From contig JAAOOA010000049.1 of assembly GCA_012861695.1 (NCBI GenBank), positions 912,001 to 976,000 of the forward strand: a stretch of 64,000 nt of DNA, in the 5' to 3' direction. A program made the translations under genes and the position numbers. This DNA is from Trematomus loennbergii. Taxonomy: Eukaryota > Chordata > Actinopteri > Perciformes > Nototheniidae. This document shows, piece by piece, positions 58,999 through 64,000 of the stretch. The stretch's first letter is position 1. Every line of letters starts with the position of its first letter. The notes below the pieces were generated by a model, which was not told where the DNA came from, made no database searches, and saw only the letters and a program-made list of their open reading frames with translations.

Positions 58999-59946
58999 TT
59001 TAACCTGTTACGCCCGAGAGACCCCGGTACCGGGGCACTGCGCAATATCTTGCAGGAAACAGTGTCTGAGGGCATGTTCATTTAATAAAACTATGAATGT
59101 TTTGTATCCATGTAACGGGAAGAAACTCATCTAACTGATCGATTTTATTTTTTTTCAAAAGAAAACCCACAATGCTAACACTGAGCCTCTGAATTAGCAA
59201 CGAGCGAAAAATGCTAACACCTTACTGCACCGAAAATCACTTATTATTATTATTATCACCTTATTATTTATCTTTTCACCACATCCAACACATCGATTCA
59301 CATCGTGAGGTGACACAGAATCTATTGACATCGACATTACCACTGAATTATACGTATTTGCGACGTTATAAGCAAAACGGACATCAAAACAGGTGACGCT
59401 AGGTAGCTAAAAATGCTAACATTTTTACCTTGGCTCTGTAGTCTCTCCAAAGTGGTCTTCAATGGCATTAAAACGATAAAAACGCTGCTGAAGTTAATCC
59501 ATAGGTTAATCTAATGTGTCTGTGTCCCTTTGAAATGATTTCTGATAATCCATAAGTATTAAAACTGCTTTTCCGTTTCCAGATGTCAAAGCTAGAGATA
59601 GGTTCACTCTGATGCAAAACTGCATGCGCGAAGCCCCCACCTTTTCTCTTCACAACGTGTGTGTGTGGGGGACTCCCCCTTCGATTCTATTGGCTCTAAC
59701 GGTCAGAAAGAGGTGTCAACCATCAAAATCGAGCAAGGGGGGCCAGAGATATGGAAAATCCACCCAAATGACCCCAGAAGTGGTTTCTTTTTGCTAAATC
59801 TCTCTAAAAAGGTCAAATGTCACTTGTTTTGCATCAATCTTGATACAGGGTACTTATTATATGTTGTACTTTGGATTCCTAAAGCTTTTAGTCTACCTTA
59901 CCATCATCCAAGGGTGGTTTTCACTATAAGTAAAAAAGATTTTTGA
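58999..59946 (-). mobile_element. Family E, second long copy (one end missing)
   Basis: It starts TTAACCTGTTACGCCCGAG next to the hairpin CCCCGGTACCGGGG and runs in the opposite orientation to 53248-54422. It stops near 59946 where the left-end 230 bases should follow. The two copies are nearly identical over long blocks (GGAAAATCCACCCAAATGAC, for example). Confidence 0.88.
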
Positions 59947-60079
59947 AACCAATTAGAAACCATCTGCTTATCTGCTGCTATCTATATTTGTTCTGATTCG
60001 TGTTCACTATTTCATTCTGTCTGAAAAATGCAATAAAATGTCATGTTAAAATTAAAATGGAAACCATCTGCTCAGTCCC

Positions 60080-60081
<2 letters not shown>

Positions 60082-60140
<59 letters not shown>

Positions 60141-60192
60141 TGGTGTGTGTGTGGTGTGTGTGTGTGTGTGTTGTGTGTGTGTGTGTGTGTGT

Positions 60193-60229
<37 letters not shown>
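60082..60229. repeat. (GT)n microsatellite
   Basis: GT dinucleotides with several GGT and GTTG interruptions. Confidence 0.98.
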
Positions 60230-60230
<1 letters not shown>

Positions 60231-62438
60231 TATGGGCGAGTGTGAGTGAGTGTACGGACAGTTCGTGCTGCAGTAAGCCAGTATGAGTTATTACGATAAT
60301 GATAATGAATCACAAAGATAAGCGACTGTGTGATAAGTGGAGGACACATTGAGGACTTTAACCATAATATGGCAACATTATAAGTGTTGTATGAATAAAT
60401 TAATCTATTAAATAAAAAATAAAGTTTAACAATACTGAAAATCGTTTGACACATTTACTACTTATAGTCCCCCGTTAGAAACATCTGGTTAAAGTGGTTA
60501 AATGTGTTTTTTATAGATTTGAAAGTAGACTCTATGGCAGCGATGCCTCCTGGGTTACCAGGCATGTCAGTTGATGATAAATACTTTGCCATGTTACCAT
60601 GAAAACCAAAAACAATGCAGAAGCAAATGTTGCTGCACTATAAAAACTTGAGAGTAGTCCACTTTAAGATTCAGCCCACCTTAAGCTGCAGCTAATGTTG
60701 TCCCTGCTAGCTTTGTAGCTAACGGATTCAGGCCTTTTGTTTTTCCAACCCAGTTGAGATTTAACCACACCCACTTCTGCATGACGAAAGCATCAACGCA
60801 GCATCAGAGCGTCACCGTTGGCGTTTTCTACCCACGAAATATGAATTTGACAGCTACACTCGGTTAACTTGCCCATGACAGCTTTTACGTTTTTCAGCAT
60901 GGCTTGCTCTTGCACCGACTGCAAAGGGAGTCGATAAAGCGCCTACCAAGGATGGGACTCTGTAGTCCACTCACCCCCAGTGAAGTTGTCTCCAAGCGAC
61001 AGGAAGTGAGGGAGAGGGACTGTAGGGAGGGGCATGTAGCTAATTCTTTGTGGTCTGATAAACAGCCCATATCGTTTTTTTCCAAGCTAGAGTAGACGTG
61101 ATAATACCTCAGCGATGTTAACATTGGGACAACACGTTCTCTTCATATATCCATGACGCAGTCACGCAGACCTACGTTGATGTGGAAGTCGGCGTGGTAC
61201 AGAAATGTAAGTCAATGGGAATAAAACGTTTGGGCCCAATGACGTCACGGACTGACACAAGTTTCAGTACCACCGTTTGGCCAATACGAAAAATTGCTTC
61301 AATATCTGTAGGCTAATTCCCCCTTCACCTTGTCAACAGGTGGTCTTCAGGAGGTGTAGCATTTATTCACAGACAAACAGCACACACTTCACAGCTACCT
61401 GCTGCTGTTATCATACTGACTGCACGCACTTTCTCGCTGCCGGCAGATGGAGATGATTTGCTGGTGGTATGGTGGCAGAATTACAGTTTTATTTTGTGAC
61501 TTTGCACACAAGACAGCTGTCTGTTTGTTGGAGCAGTTCCACTAAAATGCTAATTGCACATGTGTATTCTCAGTTAAATTGCAAAAATCAATATGAAGCT
61601 TGGACACATTTCTCTATTGCTCTGTTTTCTGGGTACTTTAAAAAAAACGTTGCATCGTTTCTGTTTATATATCACTTTCCTTTCTGTTAATTAATTTGCA
61701 GCACATTTCCTTTGTTGTATTTATTTTGGAACCCATTTGTCTTGTTGGCTTTTGCATTGTTCCTGAAGCTGCAGCATGGAAATGTTTTTAAGCCGGCGTG
61801 TTTGCCCTTGTCGGCTCTGCAGGGATTTAGTAAAACACACAGTGTTAGTTCATGGTGTTACTATTTGGCTCTGTGATGTCTCTTTAACAACACTGGAGCT
61901 CTAGGCACAAAGGTAGAAGATATCTCAGGCTTGCAACACTTGCAAGTATACAAGTTCTGGTTTATCATTTATATTTTGTTTGGCCCTTCAGTTAAAATGA
62001 TTATTAGAAAGTGAAAAATGCAGGGCATACACTTGTGACTTGAAGTGCAATAAACACAAACATGGATGCTCCATGTTTTACATCTAGTGATGTTGGTATA
62101 AATAAAGAACATGGAGTTTTCTAAGCTAGTTTTGAACAGTAGGCCTGTGAACACTGTCCTCCAATCTTGCAGTCCGACACCTTTGATAATGGGGTTTATG
62201 TACACAAAACATCTATTTTGGATTTCTGCATTTTGACTTTGTATCATTTTCTGAATGAATGAATCTACTCGTGGAAATGTCTTGGGCCTCAAAATCTTGT
62301 TTGCCCTTGTTGGCCACCGTATATCCCTCAGCCTAAAGTTGAATTATTCCATCTTTTGATAATTGTCCCCAAAAATGCACTATTTCATCCTGTTGAGTAA
62401 CCTTTGATTAAGACAATCACCAACAGTTATAGCAACTC
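60230..62438. other. Mostly unique sequence
   Basis: A block at 61190-61280 resembles 55170-55250 and is probably repeat-derived. No gene, RNA gene or transposon end is otherwise visible. Confidence 0.35.
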
Positions 62439-63031
62439 TGTTACGCTCACCGGGAGCTACAGGAGTGAACTCACAATGCTGAACACAGGACGAGGAAACA
62501 GAGCTTTCGAGGTAAAAAAGGTTTATTAACCAAAAACCTATAATTGAGTCAAACGAGGGATTTAATATCCTATTAACCCAAGGCCAGGGTTTGTCAACAG
62601 AGGTGGTGCGGAGATGCACGGAGGAACACTGGCGAGGTGAACCGAGGAACCAGAGCTGGCGAGAGTTGACAGGTTGGAGCTGGTGTGCGTGGAAGCACGG
62701 AGGTACACAGACGAGAGGAACGTGGCTGGATGTGGCAGGCAGAGGAGTAGGCAGATGGATTCTAACGGAGAACACAAAGATTAGATTTAGCAGGAACACT
62801 GAGAGTTAGGTTAACTACAAACTACATGTACCAAGTCGATTTACCAGCGTGGTGAAACGATGAACTGGTGAATACTGAATGAGGGAACCGGGTATATAAG
62901 CAGGTGAAGGTGAGTAGTTGTAATCAGGATGATGAGCAGCAGCTGAGGAGGTGAGTTGGCGGGAATCAGAAGTGGGTCAGCCACACCCAGCCAGACACAC
63001 AGACACACAGACAGACAGACAGAACATAACA
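62439..63031 (-). mobile_element. Solo LTR
   Basis: On the minus strand it begins TGTTATGTTCTG and ends GGTGAGCGTAACA. It has a TATATACCCGG TATA-like box (complement near 62892) and AATAAACC polyadenylation signal (complement near 62520). The 5-bp flanks are AACTC (62434-62438) and AACAC (63032-63036), one mismatch. No internal gag or pol is adjacent, so it is a solo LTR left by recombination, gypsy-like in layout. Confidence 0.75.
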
Positions 63032-63360
63032 AACACAAAACAAAGAAGAGAAGAAGGAGGGAGATACTGCAAATCCTCACAAACTCACTGAGCCATTTTT
63101 CTTCTACAGATGGAATCATCAGGCTTTTAGCTTGGCGCCACACACAGGAAATTAAAAATATATATATTGAGAGATGGGTTTACACATTGTTGGTATAATA
63201 TAGTAAAATGTAGAATAATGTGCATCTATTACCAAATAAATCCTTTAATGAAGCAGACATGATTTTAACTTATCTGGGTGAATCACTATGTCGCTGCTCA
63301 ACGGTCACCATACAGTAAGAGGACTGTGGCTTAAGGTACAAATGTATCAAGAGAAAGTCC

Positions 63361-63549
63361 ATGCACTGGATATACAAAGTTGACTCTGAAGTGAGGGGGC
63401 GTGCTGGGTTAGACCTCCAGAGGAGACTTTGGAAGGTTTGCAGGGCAGCAGAACTTTCTCTTGGATCTGTTTACAGAAAAGTTCAGGCTGCATCTCTCAG
63501 ATCAGATACTGGTTCACCTAGAAGTGGTCCTGGAAGATCAAAGTTTTGA
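63361..63549 (+). other. Short open frame with helix-turn-helix-like segment
   Basis: The frame includes LWKVCRAAELSLGSVYRKVQ and SGPGRSKF before TGA, reminiscent of the DNA-binding N-terminus of transposase-like proteins. No splice sites, catalytic domain or second copy support it, so it is listed as a possibility only. Confidence 0.2.
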
Positions 63550-63673
63550 TTTATGCTGGAAAGTTGCAGCGATGTGATTTATTCAGTTTAGAGTTTTAGA
63601 TCTGACCAGAGGTCTGTGTGAAATGTTTCTCTTTGTAGGCCACAATGTCTTTGTTATTGTAACTCATTGTTTC

Positions 63674-64000
63674 TTAAAGGTCTCCTATCATGCAAAATGC
63701 CCTTTTAATGTCCTTTAAACATAAATATGTGTCCCCGGTGTGTCAGGGAACTCACAAAGTGTCAGAAAACAAAACCTTCTCTCTTTTCCTACGTACCCAA
63801 ATCTCTAAAAACGGAGCTGATCCAGATTTGCTGCCGATATGACGTAATATCTGAAATGTGGGCGGGCTTTACATACACTGCCCTATCAGAAACAATGCGC
63901 AACGTGTTTTGGAAGTAATATGGTCTTTGTTTACAATAGCAAGCATCGCTAACACTCAGAGCTAAACTGTACTGGACAGAGTATGTGTAAAAAAGCAGGA
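63674..64000 (+). mobile_element. Family B MITE, copy at the window edge
   Basis: TTAAAGGTCTCCTATCATGC then ATATGTGTCCCCGGTGTGTC and GTGTCAGAAAACAAAACC identify family B. The interior after 63830 differs from the other copies, suggesting a subfamily. It continues beyond the window. Confidence 0.85.

Overview
This is a stretch of a vertebrate nuclear genome, almost certainly a ray-finned (percomorph-type) fish. It has intron-containing genes, long AC/GT microsatellites, Tc1, hAT, L2-like and tRNA-SINE relics, and many copies of short TTAA-flanked elements of a kind common in teleosts. Nothing suggests bacterial or phage DNA: there are no operons, rRNA genes or CRISPR arrays. Most long open frames are shadows of repeats.

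Genes. The clearest gene is pex10 (peroxisomal RING E3 ligase) on the minus strand at 1977-9435. Six exons can be traced from an N-terminus like that of other vertebrates to a complete C-terminal RING finger. Restoring codon phase requires one extra base in exon 3 and one in exon 5. A perfect 35-bp minisatellite grows out of the last codons and stop. On the plus strand, a candidate untranslated first exon (about 10870-11023) lies head-to-head with pex10. A well-formed exon at 45772-46272 contains an ATG and a phase-1 donor. In vertebrates PLCH2 is the head-to-head neighbour of PEX10, so I suggest, without proof, that these belong to a plch2-like gene whose catalytic exons lie beyond the window. 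A terminal exon at 52351-52593 resembles the C-terminus of fish SAMD3-like multicopy proteins but lacks an internal block.

Repeats. The rest is a layered transposon landscape. I define the families here by their ends. Families A, B and D share TTAAAGGG(G)...ATGC ends, and C ends TTAAAGGTNGGGTAGG; all are flanked by TTAA. Family E (TTAACCTGTTAVGC ends, piggyBac-like) has subterminal hairpins and four copies between 48.5 and 60 kb. Several hAT elements have exact 8-bp target duplications (14211-15117, 18484-19221, 33645-34674, 41685-43096, 50001-51030). Two more have 6-bp flanking repeats (13928-15638, 26828-28479). Nesting gives a readable insertion order at 13.9-16.6 kb, 26.8-28.5 kb, 33.6-34.7 kb, 38.1-38.8 kb and 41.7-43.1 kb. 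There are also a dead Tc1 transposase (29481-30501), 5'- and 3'-truncated LINEs (2450-3056, 3590-4005, 35530-38003, 43532-45330), three tRNA-derived SINEs, and a solo LTR (62439-63031).

Limits. All family names rest on motifs and memory, not searches. I found no new multi-gene system. The most noteworthy items are the pex10 3' minisatellite with two one-base phase breaks, the dated insertion nests, and the hairpin-ended TTAACC family.
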